DNA from: Clostridium sp.
Lineage (GTDB): Bacteria; Bacteroidota; Bacteroidia; Bacteroidales; Bacteroidaceae
DNA: 64,000 nt
Assembly (NCBI GenBank): GCA_023663705.1
Contig: JAMPGY010000009.1
Location: 1-64,000 of the forward strand
Direction: 5' to 3'
The notes beneath the pieces are model-generated. The model did not search any database and was not told the DNA's origin. It saw only the letters and a program-made list of their open reading frames with translations. Position 1 is the first letter of the stretch; every line of letters starts with the position of its first letter. Shown here piece after piece: positions 51,627 through 60,853 of the stretch. The position numbers were made by a program, and so were the translations under genes.

Positions 51627-54600
51627 ATGAAACATTTTACTCAATGGAGATTGCTGGCTTGTGTGCTACTCACACTCCCGTTTGTCGCTGTGGACGTGCG
51701 GGCACAATTGTCAACCCTGGTGCAGGGAAAAGTTTATCAGTTTATCAACCGGGCCAACGGATTGGCTATGGGGACGACATCCCTGACGGAAGTGAAGGGG
51801 CTGGCGGCCGATGCATCGGAGTATGCACAATTGTGGCAGGTGACGTCGGTGACAGACGGTAAATATACGATGCGGAATCTGGGTAATGGAAACTATTTGA
51901 AGGGAAACGGCACATCGGCTGTTTGGACCACAGTGGCATCAACTTCGGAGACCAATGGACTGTATCTGCAGGTTGTGGGTGGAACGTACAACACATTGAG
52001 TCTGACAAACAACACGAGCGGTTACGACAACGCCCACTATGCCGCCTCGCAAAGCGGAAAGATCGTTGGATGGGAAACGTCCGCCCATGCCACGCAATGG
52101 ACCATCAATCAAGTGAACTTGACTGAGGAGGAACTGAATGCGAACTGGGAGGAACTGTCGGAGTTGAATGTGACGGAGGCCATGCGTGTCGCATGGCAGA
52201 CGGCCCTGGGCAACCTGTTTGCCGATAAGGCCTGTACCGTGTTGAAAAAGAGCTTCGCCAACGAAGCCGTACTGACAGCCGACACGGACTACAAAGCATT
52301 GCCCTCCACCTTGCAGCAGATGGTGCGCAAAGTGTGGGGAGGCGACTGGACGGAAGCCAACTACGACAGTTCCAAGAAAGGTTGGGACTCCGACTATGCC
52401 CGTAAGTTCCGTGTGCAATTGTATGAGCCGTACAGCGAACCGGAGGCCGCTGCAAAAGCTCTCGGGCTGAAGGCACACACAAATCTCAACAATCCCACAG
52501 GACTGTTTGCCAACAACCGCTCGGTGCTTTATATCATGGTGGAAGGTCCCCTGAAGGGCGGTTCGTCACTTTATTTGGCCGCTTATAGCGGACACGGCAA
52601 GCTTAGTGGCTATGGCACAGGAATCGCCTTGCGCGAGGGACTGAACGTGGTGCCTTATCTGACGGACGACAACAATCTGTGCATCAACTATGTGGTGCAT
52701 ACCTTTGATACCAGCAAGGGCAAGGGGAACAAGGCCAAGGCGCGTAGGTTGTCGGAGCATGGCAATGTGAAGATTCATATTGAGGGAGGATACATCAACG
52801 GCTACTGGAATCGCATGGGAGACGATCTGTACACGCCCGACACCAATGCTGACTGGGACTATTACGAAGAGCGTGCCACACGGACAGACCTGACCGTGCT
52901 GGGCAAGTACATGACCTTGCAGTTCCCCTTGCGTGATGCGGATGCCGGAGGACAGAAAGGCCTTGCCTCCTTCTTCAACGAACAGGTAAATGTGGAGGCT
53001 ACCATTGCCGAATGGGACAATATCATGCTGTGGGAGAGACTGCTGCTTGGTATCATGAGCGAGGCGGACGTCGATGAGGCCAACGGCAAGTGGAAGTCTT
53101 ATTATCCCGCTCCTCACTCCATCTACACGTATACGGGCAACGACACCGACGGCTACGGCAGCGACTACAGCGATTACTACCGGGTGCATGGTCTGGCCTA
53201 CGGAGTGAACAGCGGCCACATGTATGCCGGATGGGATCACACGGGATACAACTTCACCACCATGGGCGGTATCATCCGCGATCTGACCACTTCCGGCGGT
53301 TCCCATTGGGGACCCGCCCACGAGATCGGCCATCAGCATCAGGGAGTGTTCACCATGCGCGGTGAGACGGAAGTTACCAACAATCTGTTCTCCAACGTGG
53401 TGCTTTGGAATTTCGGGCAAACCACTTCCCGCATGAACGGCACCGGAGGGGCATTGGCTACAGCCCTCGCTGATTTCTACGCCGGAAAGCCTTTCTGCAG
53501 CTACAACATCTGGGCACTGACCCACATGTATTACAAACTCTTCCTTTACTACCACGTGCTGGGCGAGAACACGAAGTTCTATCCCCGTTTGTTCGAGATG
53601 CTCCGGCAGGATCCGCTCAACGGTATGGGTGCCAAAGTGGACGGCGACGAGGCGATGCTTAAGTTCTACAGATACACGTGTGCGGCAGCCGGCGAGGATC
53701 TGACGGAGTTCTTCCGTGCCTACGGTTTCTTGCGTCCGCTGACCAACTATTCGCAGGGCGATTACGGAACCTCGGTCTACAATATGACGCAGGCTCAGGT
53801 GGATGCAGCCGTGGCCGAGATCAAGAGCAAGGGATATAAAGAGAATCTGGCTGTGTTGTTTATCAACGACTGCACCGGTGAAGACATCATCGGAAGCAAG
53901 GGAGTCACGCTCAACCATTACGACGTGAGCGGAGGCCGAAAACTCATCAATGCGGATTTGGGCAACTACGCAACGTTTGGGAACAATGCCCCGGCGGACT
54001 ACACGTGTACGATGAACGGCAGCACGATGGTGATGAACGGACAGGGCGGTGTGGGATTCATGATCTGCAATGTTGTCGGAGAGGTAATCGGTTTTTCCGA
54101 CCGTCTCACCTTCCCGCTCTCATCCGCGGTGGTGGAGTCCATTCTCCAGGGCGATTTTGAGGTGAAGGCCGTGAATGCGGACAACACCCTCGGACATGTG
54201 GACTATGACAAGGACGATCTGCGCCGTGCCGTGTTGGCTGTGGCTATGGCGGAGGCCGGGGAGCAGCTTGCGATGAAGAACGACAATCAGCCCGGGTGCT
54301 ACAAGTCGTCGGCCGTGGCTGTACTGGAGGCTGCGCTCACTCAGGCGCAGGGCGTTTACGACCGGCGTGAAGGTGACAAATACGTGCAGTCCTACAATCT
54401 GTTGAAGCAGGAAGTGAAAAATTTGAAGGCAGCCACCGGCACCCGTGTGGAAATGCGTCCGGGCACGTATGTGCTGCGCAACAAGCTCTATCCGTCGGTG
54501 GTGATGGCCGTAAATTCCGGCAAGGCCTTGATCGGGGCGGATGCAGCCGACACTGATGACCGGAAATGGACGTTCGAGGCTACCGGCACCAAAGATGTCT

Positions 54601-55043
54601 ATTACATCAGGAATGTGGCCTCGAAGACCTACCTCGGTGCGTTGACCCGCAGTACACAGATATCGGCCGTGGCTACGGACAGTACGGATGCAAGGGTATG
54701 TGGCTACAAGGTGACAGACATGGGCGATGGCACATTGGTGGCCGAGTGTCAGGACGACAACGCGCAGGCGCTCCACTGCAACAGCACGAAGAAGATCGTG
54801 GGATGGGGCACAAGCGACGGTTCCCGCTGGTTCTTTGTTCCGGTGACAGTCACGGCGGAAAGTGTGCAGACCCGCAGTGCAGCCCGTACATCCCGCATGG
54901 GCGAAGTGCTTCAGGAATCGGAGCCGGACGGAGGGAAAGCCGCAGAACAGATTTACGATCTGCAGGGACGGCGTCTGGAACAGATCACTCGCCCGGGACT
55001 CTACATCGTGAACGGGCAGAAACGTTATGTGTCCATGCCCTGA
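51627..55043 (+). CDS. M60-family (enhancin-like) metallopeptidase, likely T9SS cargo
   Basis: The ATG at 51627 gives 1138 residues with a signal peptide (FTQWRLLACVLLTLPFVAVD, then VRAQ). An upstream GTG would remove the signal from the N-terminus. After an N-terminal ricin-like carbohydrate-binding region (about 25-175), the peptidase domain has the zinc motif HEIGHQHQG (His565, Glu566, His569) with GHMYAGWDHTGYNF before it, typical of M60 mucin and glycoprotein peptidases. A second ricin-like segment (about 945-1085) precedes a C-terminal tail YDLQGRRL then RPGLYIVNGQKRYVSMP. The predicted role is surface or secreted degradation of O-glycosylated host proteins. Confidence 0.88.
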   Translation: MKHFTQWRLLACVLLTLPFVAVDVRAQLSTLVQGKVYQFINRANGLAMGTTSLTEVKGLAADASEYAQLWQVTSVTDGKYTMRNLGNGNYLKGNGTSAVWTTVASTSETNGLYLQVVGGTYNTLSLTNNTSGYDNAHYAASQSGKIVGWETSAHATQWTINQVNLTEEELNANWEELSELNVTEAMRVAWQTALGNLFADKACTVLKKSFANEAVLTADTDYKALPSTLQQMVRKVWGGDWTEANYDSSKKGWDSDYARKFRVQLYEPYSEPEAAAKALGLKAHTNLNNPTGLFANNRSVLYIMVEGPLKGGSSLYLAAYSGHGKLSGYGTGIALREGLNVVPYLTDDNNLCINYVVHTFDTSKGKGNKAKARRLSEHGNVKIHIEGGYINGYWNRMGDDLYTPDTNADWDYYEERATRTDLTVLGKYMTLQFPLRDADAGGQKGLASFFNEQVNVEATIAEWDNIMLWERLLLGIMSEADVDEANGKWKSYYPAPHSIYTYTGNDTDGYGSDYSDYYRVHGLAYGVNSGHMYAGWDHTGYNFTTMGGIIRDLTTSGGSHWGPAHEIGHQHQGVFTMRGETEVTNNLFSNVVLWNFGQTTSRMNGTGGALATALADFYAGKPFCSYNIWALTHMYYKLFLYYHVLGENTKFYPRLFEMLRQDPLNGMGAKVDGDEAMLKFYRYTCAAAGEDLTEFFRAYGFLRPLTNYSQGDYGTSVYNMTQAQVDAAVAEIKSKGYKENLAVLFINDCTGEDIIGSKGVTLNHYDVSGGRKLINADLGNYATFGNNAPADYTCTMNGSTMVMNGQGGVGFMICNVVGEVIGFSDRLTFPLSSAVVESILQGDFEVKAVNADNTLGHVDYDKDDLRRAVLAVAMAEAGEQLAMKNDNQPGCYKSSAVAVLEAALTQAQGVYDRREGDKYVQSYNLLKQEVKNLKAATGTRVEMRPGTYVLRNKLYPSVVMAVNSGKALIGADAADTDDRKWTFEATGTKDVYYIRNVASKTYLGALTRSTQISAVATDSTDARVCGYKVTDMGDGTLVAECQDDNAQALHCNSTKKIVGWGTSDGSRWFFVPVTVTAESVQTRSAARTSRMGEVLQESEPDGGKAAEQIYDLQGRRLEQITRPGLYIVNGQKRYVSMP

Positions 55044-55083
55044 CTGATGAACAGGTAAGCAGGGCGTCCGTTCCGGATGCCTC

Positions 55084-55146
55084 TGAAAAAAGAAAAGAGC
55101 CTTATCCCATGCTGTATCAGGGCGGGGATAAGGCTCTTCTCTTTTT
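55084..55146. terminator. Bidirectional terminator between the M60 gene and pepT
   Basis: AAGAGCCTTATCCC (55095-55108) pairs with GGGATAAGGCTCTT (55125-55138), with a 16-nt loop and T-rich tracts on both strands. It separates two convergent genes. Confidence 0.85.
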
Positions 55147-55207
55147 AGTATTGCCGGGACAGACAACTTGCCCGGGCTGAGGAAATCGTCCTTCCGGGAG
55201 TGAGAGG

Positions 55208-56434
55208 TCAGTAGCGTGCGGCTGTCAGTTCGGCTATCTTCACCACAGTCATCATGGCCTTCTCCATGCTTTGGATGGGCACGAACTCATGGCGTCCGTG
55301 GAAGTTCAGACCGCCGGCGAAGATGTTGGGGCAAGGCAGTCCCTTGAACGACAGTTGCGCCCCGTCGGTACCTCCGCGGATGGCCCGCACCTTACACTCC
55401 ATGCCACACTGGCGGATGGCCTCGGTGGCGATGTCCACGATGTGCATCACCGGCTCCACCTGCTCGCGCATGTTGTAATACTGATCCTTGATTTCGGCCG
55501 TCACGATGCCTTCGCCGTAGTGTTTGCAGAATTCCTCGGCCAGTGCCGCGATGCCGGCCTTGCGCTCCTCGAAGCGCTGGCGGTCGTGGTCGCGGATGAT
55601 GTAGGACAGCGTGGCCTCTTCCACGGTGGCCTTGATGCCCATCAGATGGTAGAAACCTTCGTATCCCTCGGTGGTCTCCGGGGTCTCGTCGGCCGGCATG
55701 GCCTGGGCGAAAGCCGTGGCGATGAGTGCGGCGTTGCGCATCTTGCCCTTGGCATAGCCCGGGTGCACGTTCAGTCCTTTCACGGTAATTCTGGCCGATG
55801 CGGCGTTGAAGTTTTCAAATTCTATCTCGCCCGTCTCGCTGCCATCCATCGTGTAGGCCCATTCGCAACCGAAGCGCTCCACATCGAACAAGTGGGCACC
55901 CATGCCGATTTCCTCGTCGGGATTGAATCCGATGCGTATCTTTCCATGTTCGATCTCGGGATGCTCCTGCAGGTAGACTACGGCCTGCACGATCTCGGCA
56001 ATGCCGGCCTTGTCGTCCGCGCCGAGCAGCGTGTGTCCGTCCGTCACGATCAGATCCTCGCCCACGTGGTCGAGCAGTTCGGGGAAGAGGGTAGGCGAGG
56101 ACACGATGCCTTCCTCTGCGCAGAGCACAATGTCGCCGCCATCATATCCATATACAATGCGCGGGCACACGTCTGCACCGCTGCAGTCGGGCGAGGTGTC
56201 CATGTGGGCGATAAATCCTATGGTGGGCACAGGCTTGTCCGTGTTGGCCGGCAGGGTGGCAAAGAGATAGCCATGTTCGTCCAGACTGATTTCTTCCAGT
56301 CCCAATGACTCCAATTCCTGTTTCAAATAACGGGCAAACACCATCTGCTTGTCCGTGCTGGGGCAGCCCTGCCCCTCCTCGTCAGACTGCGTGTCGAAGC
56401 TGACGTATGTAAGAAAACGTTCAGTTAAATTCAT
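55208..56434 (-). CDS. pepT: Peptidase T (tripeptide aminopeptidase)
   Basis: Cytoplasmic M20B zinc aminopeptidase that removes the N-terminal residue of tripeptides. The 408-residue product equals E. coli PepT in length. Motifs: [13 protein letters not shown] (zinc His and Asp), [14 protein letters not shown] (bridging Asp), [15 protein letters not shown] (catalytic Glu pair), and [19 protein letters not shown], the PepT-specific segment. The C-terminal [20 protein letters not shown] and [11 protein letters not shown] provide the last ligand. There is no signal peptide. Confidence 0.97.
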   Translation of the reverse strand: MNLTERFLTYVSFDTQSDEEGQGCPSTDKQMVFARYLKQELESLGLEEISLDEHGYLFATLPANTDKPVPTIGFIAHMDTSPDCSGADVCPRIVYGYDGGDIVLCAEEGIVSSPTLFPELLDHVGEDLIVTDGHTLLGADDKAGIAEIVQAVVYLQEHPEIEHGKIRIGFNPDEEIGMGAHLFDVERFGCEWAYTMDGSETGEIEFENFNAASARITVKGLNVHPGYAKGKMRNAALIATAFAQAMPADETPETTEGYEGFYHLMGIKATVEEATLSYIIRDHDRQRFEERKAGIAALAEEFCKHYGEGIVTAEIKDQYYNMREQVEPVMHIVDIATEAIRQCGMECKVRAIRGGTDGAQLSFKGLPCPNIFAGGLNFHGRHEFVPIQSMEKAMMTVVKIAELTAARY

Positions 56435-56468
56435 GTGTCTTTAGTCTTAATGGTAATATCTGTGGGTG

Positions 56469-56500
56469 TAAATGTAGCAATAAATCGGATGCTGTGCAAA
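56469..56500 (-). promoter_or_regulatory. Promoter of pepT with flanking palindrome
   Basis: On the minus strand, TTTG (complement of 56497-56500) lies 20 nt before TACATTTA (complement of 56469-56476), one base from consensus. TGTGCAA at 56494-56500 is inverted at 56527-56533 (TTGCACA), so the palindrome covers the -33 element. Internal C5 and G5 runs can pair as well. A regulator site for the divergent pepT/56638 region is possible. Confidence 0.5.
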
Positions 56501-56569
56501 TCGAATCCCCCTTGATTCGGGGGCGGGTTGCACAAATATACTCAGTGCCCGTCGGAAAACCTTTATTTT

Positions 56570-56603
56570 ATTGTGCATATTGTGGTTTTATTTGCTATTT
56601 TTG
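56570..56603 (+). promoter_or_regulatory. Promoter of the toroid-fold gene
   Basis: TATTTTTG at 56596-56603 is a consensus -7 box; ATTG at 56570-56573 lies 22 nt upstream. The bases TATTTTTGCCCGT also occur at 32959-32971 upstream of the 33055 cargo gene. Confidence 0.6.
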
Positions 56604-56637
56604 CCCGTCAAACAAACAGAAATAAAACAACTAATCT

Positions 56638-59600
56638 ATGCGAAAACGAATTTTAGTTTTGTCCGGTCTGTGTGCGCTGGGCAGTTGGACTCTGCCTGCT
56701 GTAGCCCAAACGGACGTGACGGAGACCTACGTGAACAACTCTTCTTTCGAGGCCGATGCCGCAGCCTGCGTGCAGGATGCCTCGTCGGTGGTGAACAACG
56801 GCAGCGACGGACTGCGCGGGTGGAACGTCAGTCCGCAGGGCTGGACGGTGACGTCGCCCGGTGTGTCCCTGCTTATTGATGCCGACTGCTTCACCGACAA
56901 CAACTTCGGAAAGACCGCCGCTGCCCACGGGCGCATGGCCTACTACCAGCGCTACGGATGGGGCTCGGCCTCGTCCGTGATGAGCCAGACGCTCAACGGC
57001 GAACTGCCGGCCGGTGAATACGTGCTCACGTTTCGTGCCAAGGGATTTGCCGCCAACGGTGCCGTCACCTCGGCCTTCGTGAAGGTGACTGATGCGCAGG
57101 GGACTGTGCTGGGCAGCACTTCCTTCACCTGTGCGGCCGGAGCGGCCGACTGTATGGCCGGTTCGGAGTGGGGCACCTACACCGTCAAGTTCAGTGTGGC
57201 CGAGTCGCAGACGGTAGGCCTCACCTCGGAGATGACCTGGGGCAATGGCGGCAGCTGCATTGCCTACGACGACTTCCGCCTGACGCAATACCCCGTCGGT
57301 TACGTGATGCCCGACATCAGCGGTGGCCGCGAGGACGAGGTGGAATCGCCCACCGAAGGCGTCATCAACCATCAGTTTGTGAGCGAGGCGGACATGAAGC
57401 AGGATCTGCTGCAGATGCTGGCCAACTCCACCCGCTATGCCGCCAACATCTGGTACAACTGCGCTTCGCCCAATAGCAAGAACGAGGCCTGCGGATTCTT
57501 CAAGGCCAACAGTGCCGGTAACAGCAACGAGGACGGTGTGCGCACCAATGCCGACTTCTCCATGATATGCGCCTTCCTCTATAAGTATGCGCAGGGCAGC
57601 GTCACCCTTCCCGAGGGCATCACCTGGGCCGATGTGAAGGACATGGCTGTCAAGGCGCTCGTGTTCGGCTACTCCACCCACAAGGCCAACAAGTTCAAGA
57701 TTACGTCCAACAACGCCTATTGGGGCTCCGTCAGCTCGTCCGACTACGTGTGGGAGAGCTCCCTGTGGGCCATGTCGTTGGCCTATTCGTCCTACTTCCT
57801 CAGCGACGAACTCAGCGACGAGCAGAAGGGCTACATCTACAATATGATAAAAGCCGAGTGTAACTACGAACTGGAGCGCAGCGTGCCCACCGGTTATGCC
57901 GGCGATACCAAGGCCGAGGAGAACGGATGGGAAGCCGACATTCTGGCCTGTGCCCTCGGACTCTATCCCGACGATGCGCTGGCTCCCCGATGGTTCGACC
58001 GCCTGCGCGAGTTTGCCGTCAACAGCTATTCCCAGGCCGACGATGCCACCGATGACACCGTGATTGACGAACACTACGACGGCAAGACCGTGAAAGACCT
58101 TTACAAGGGCAAGAACCTCTACGACGACTACACGCTGCAGAACCACAACTATTTCCACACGTCCTACCAGAACGTGGTGATGCAGGAACTGGGCGAGGCA
58201 CAGCTGGCGCTCATGCTCTTCCAGGGCGAGAAAACCAAGTGGACCACACGGGCGCTGATGCACGGCAACCGCGAGGTGATGGACGAGGTGCTCTGCTGGC
58301 TGGCGCTGGCCGACGGCGAACTGGCCATGCCCAACGGCAACGACTGGAGCATGTTTCTCTACGACCAGATTACCTCCTATGCCACGGCAGCCTGCTTCCT
58401 GCGCGACCCCAACGCCCTCATGCTCGAGAACATGGCCTATAAATACATCAAGGCCCGTCAGACCACCACGCCCGACGGCAGCTGGTTGCTCAACAGCGAC
58501 ATCGGCCCGCGCCGCATGGGCGTGGAGGGGCACCGCGTGATGATGACCTGGCTCATGCACGAGGCTGCCTCCACGGCCGACCTACAACCCACCGCATGGG
58601 ACGACTTCAGCCACCGCTACGAGGCCGCACGCCTGTTCACCTCGCAGAACATCGTGCGTTCCAACACCAGGGATCGCTTCACGGTGTTCTCCTGGAGCAC
58701 CGGACTGGGCAGCTACACCGGTTATCTGGCCGCCAATAACCCGGACCGCAACAAAATCATCGCCCCCTACAAGGCCAACAACACCGGCAACATCCTCGGA
58801 TGGTACACCGTGAGCGGAAAGGGCACCAACGCCACGCCCGAGGTGAGCGGCGTGTACAACCTGCGCGGAAACAGCTACACGATGAACGGCTCGCTGCTCA
58901 CCAACGACAAGACCCTGCGCAACAGTTTCGCCCTCTATGCCACGCCCGGCAACGCCTTCATCTATGTGGACCGCGTCAGCGGATGCGCATCGGGCACCAT
59001 CACCCGCCAGCAGGGCGGACTGATGGCCATCAGCACAGACCCATTCACCAAGGAACAGCGCACCTTATATTATAAGAACGGACGCAAGCAGACCAACGGC
59101 ACCGACTTCACCGAGATGGAGACGCCGTGGGTGAACATCGACAACTCCGTGGGCATCGTGGTGCCCGCATCCGGCAACCGCATGGCCTTCGGCGACCGCG
59201 GTCTGAGCAACTCCATTTATATGGCCAAGATTTATTCGTCCTACTCCGCACAGAGCCGTGCCTTCCGGAAGGACGAGGTGGTGGACCGCCGCCATATCAT
59301 CTACTACAGCAACGTGGACTCACTGGCCACCGCCACGCTCAGTGCCTTGGCCATGCCGCTGTCCGACCGCGTGGCCGAGGGTTGGAACGGTGTCATCGCC
59401 GCCGACCCCGACAGTGCGCGCTATCTCTTGCTGGCCCGCTTTGCGGGTGAGTCGGCCTGCACGCTCAAGGGCATTGCCCTGCCGGACGGAGCGCCGGTGT
59501 TCAGCGTGCCCACGCAAATCACCTCCAAGGGTGCTGAGGCCACGTTCGACTGCGACATGAACCACAGCGTGGGCGATGTGCTGCGTGTCTTCGTCCGTGC

Positions 59601-60696
59601 CGAGGGTCTCACGGCCTGGCAGGCCGAGGAGGACTCCTGCAGCGCCTATCTCCACAACGCCGCCGATGCGCAGCGCACGGCTCAGGTGGTCATCTGGGCC
59701 GACGGCCGGAAGCATATGGCCGAGGTGGTTGTGGAGGCCGGAACCACCCTGCGCGTCGGTCCGGCCGACGACGGCACACTCCAGACGAAGCCCGTGGAAC
59801 CGGCCGGCAACGAGGATGAGTATGTAGACATCACGGCACGTTATCTGGCCAACACGGGGTTCGAGGAAGATGAGACCTACGGCACGGAGAGCAGCGTCAC
59901 CCTGGGGGGCATCACCTACAACCCCTGCTATGTGAACAACGTGGAGCCGGTGGACAGCCGCTGGAAGCAGATTCTGCCTGTCGTGGGCTGGCAGCCGGAG
60001 AGCACGTTGGCCGGAGCCTCCAACAACTACAACTATGCTGTGCGTTATTCCATGCCCTACAGCGACACCCGCTACTGCGTGTCGCCCTCCAGCGTGGGCA
60101 ACTCCGCCTCCATCATGTCGGCTCCCGCGCGCTATGCTGATTGTGGCGAGCGCTGCCTTTCGTTGCTCAACTCGTGGAACGAGGGCGTCAACCGTGTGTC
60201 CCAGCTGTGTTCCCTGCCCGAGGGCGACTACAAGCTCACCTTTCTGATGAACTACGTATGCCCCAACGAGATGCGTAAGCAGGCCGGTTGCATCTCCACC
60301 ACCGGCAACGAGTGCTACTCCCTCTGCGGCGTGGCTTATGCCGGTAATGCCCGCTATGTCTATCCTTCGGTGGCACAGAGTTGGGAACAGATGGAGATCC
60401 CCTTCACGCTGGACGCTACGACGGACGTGACGGTGAGCCTGGGATTACGGTCTACCGCCCAGGTGGGTGCGGCCAACAATGCCCGCGTTTATCTTGACAA
60501 TGTGCGTCTGTGGCGCAAGGGCGGCGAGCCGGCCAACGGTATAGCTTCCATCGGCGGCACGGCCGATGGAGAATGCGTTGATGTGTGCACGCTGTCCGGC
60601 ATCACCTTGCGCCGCCGTGTGCCGGCTGCCACAGCCACTTCCGGGCTGCCCCGTGGCATCTATGTGGTGGGTCATCGCAAGGTGGCCGTAGACTGA
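56638..60696 (+). CDS. Large secreted toroid-fold protein, candidate glycan-active enzyme
   Basis: A 1352-residue product with a signal peptide (ILVLSGLCALGSWTLPAVAQ). Residues about 25-215 are a galactose-binding-like sandwich (LPAGEYVLTFRAKGF; SCIAYDDFRLTQ). Residues about 240-650 are helical with an alpha/alpha-toroid look (WEADILACALGLYPDD; LQNHNYFHTSYQNVVMQELG, with candidate catalytic Asn, His and Tyr). Beta-rich segments follow, as in polysaccharide lyase and glycosidase superfamilies. A second galactose-binding-like module lies at about 1095-1300. The tail LPRGIYVVGHRKVAVD suggests T9SS export. I cannot assign a CAZy family. Confidence 0.7.
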   Translation: MRKRILVLSGLCALGSWTLPAVAQTDVTETYVNNSSFEADAAACVQDASSVVNNGSDGLRGWNVSPQGWTVTSPGVSLLIDADCFTDNNFGKTAAAHGRMAYYQRYGWGSASSVMSQTLNGELPAGEYVLTFRAKGFAANGAVTSAFVKVTDAQGTVLGSTSFTCAAGAADCMAGSEWGTYTVKFSVAESQTVGLTSEMTWGNGGSCIAYDDFRLTQYPVGYVMPDISGGREDEVESPTEGVINHQFVSEADMKQDLLQMLANSTRYAANIWYNCASPNSKNEACGFFKANSAGNSNEDGVRTNADFSMICAFLYKYAQGSVTLPEGITWADVKDMAVKALVFGYSTHKANKFKITSNNAYWGSVSSSDYVWESSLWAMSLAYSSYFLSDELSDEQKGYIYNMIKAECNYELERSVPTGYAGDTKAEENGWEADILACALGLYPDDALAPRWFDRLREFAVNSYSQADDATDDTVIDEHYDGKTVKDLYKGKNLYDDYTLQNHNYFHTSYQNVVMQELGEAQLALMLFQGEKTKWTTRALMHGNREVMDEVLCWLALADGELAMPNGNDWSMFLYDQITSYATAACFLRDPNALMLENMAYKYIKARQTTTPDGSWLLNSDIGPRRMGVEGHRVMMTWLMHEAASTADLQPTAWDDFSHRYEAARLFTSQNIVRSNTRDRFTVFSWSTGLGSYTGYLAANNPDRNKIIAPYKANNTGNILGWYTVSGKGTNATPEVSGVYNLRGNSYTMNGSLLTNDKTLRNSFALYATPGNAFIYVDRVSGCASGTITRQQGGLMAISTDPFTKEQRTLYYKNGRKQTNGTDFTEMETPWVNIDNSVGIVVPASGNRMAFGDRGLSNSIYMAKIYSSYSAQSRAFRKDEVVDRRHIIYYSNVDSLATATLSALAMPLSDRVAEGWNGVIAADPDSARYLLLARFAGESACTLKGIALPDGAPVFSVPTQITSKGAEATFDCDMNHSVGDVLRVFVRAEGLTAWQAEEDSCSAYLHNAADAQRTAQVVIWADGRKHMAEVVVEAGTTLRVGPADDGTLQTKPVEPAGNEDEYVDITARYLANTGFEEDETYGTESSVTLGGITYNPCYVNNVEPVDSRWKQILPVVGWQPESTLAGASNNYNYAVRYSMPYSDTRYCVSPSSVGNSASIMSAPARYADCGERCLSLLNSWNEGVNRVSQLCSLPEGDYKLTFLMNYVCPNEMRKQAGCISTTGNECYSLCGVAYAGNARYVYPSVAQSWEQMEIPFTLDATTDVTVSLGLRSTAQVGAANNARVYLDNVRLWRKGGEPANGIASIGGTADGECVDVCTLSGITLRRRVPAATATSGLPRGIYVVGHRKVAVD

Positions 60697-60750
60697 TGCT
60701 GCGCTGGTTCGTCCTTCCGGATGAGAAGTCGGAAGGGGGATAGAAACGAA

Positions 60751-60833
60751 GGAGGCTGTCTAACAAGTGAACTGCACCCCAAAAGTCAGACACAAAACTT
60801 CTGGGGTGCAGTTCACTTGTTAGACAGCCTCGT
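60751..60833. repeat. Near-perfect 80-bp palindromic element, copy 2
   Basis: About 35 bp on each side (60753-60787 and 60796-60830) are inverted copies with one mismatch, around an 8-nt centre. The arms begin GAGGCTGTCTAACAAGTGAA and continue into CTGCACCCCAAAAGT. The same parts occur in decayed form at 70-200. It lies between two convergent genes and could terminate both as RNA, although no T-tract follows. No transposase gene is present. Confidence 0.75.
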
Positions 60834-60853
60834 CTGGGTTCTGTAGGGGCCAC

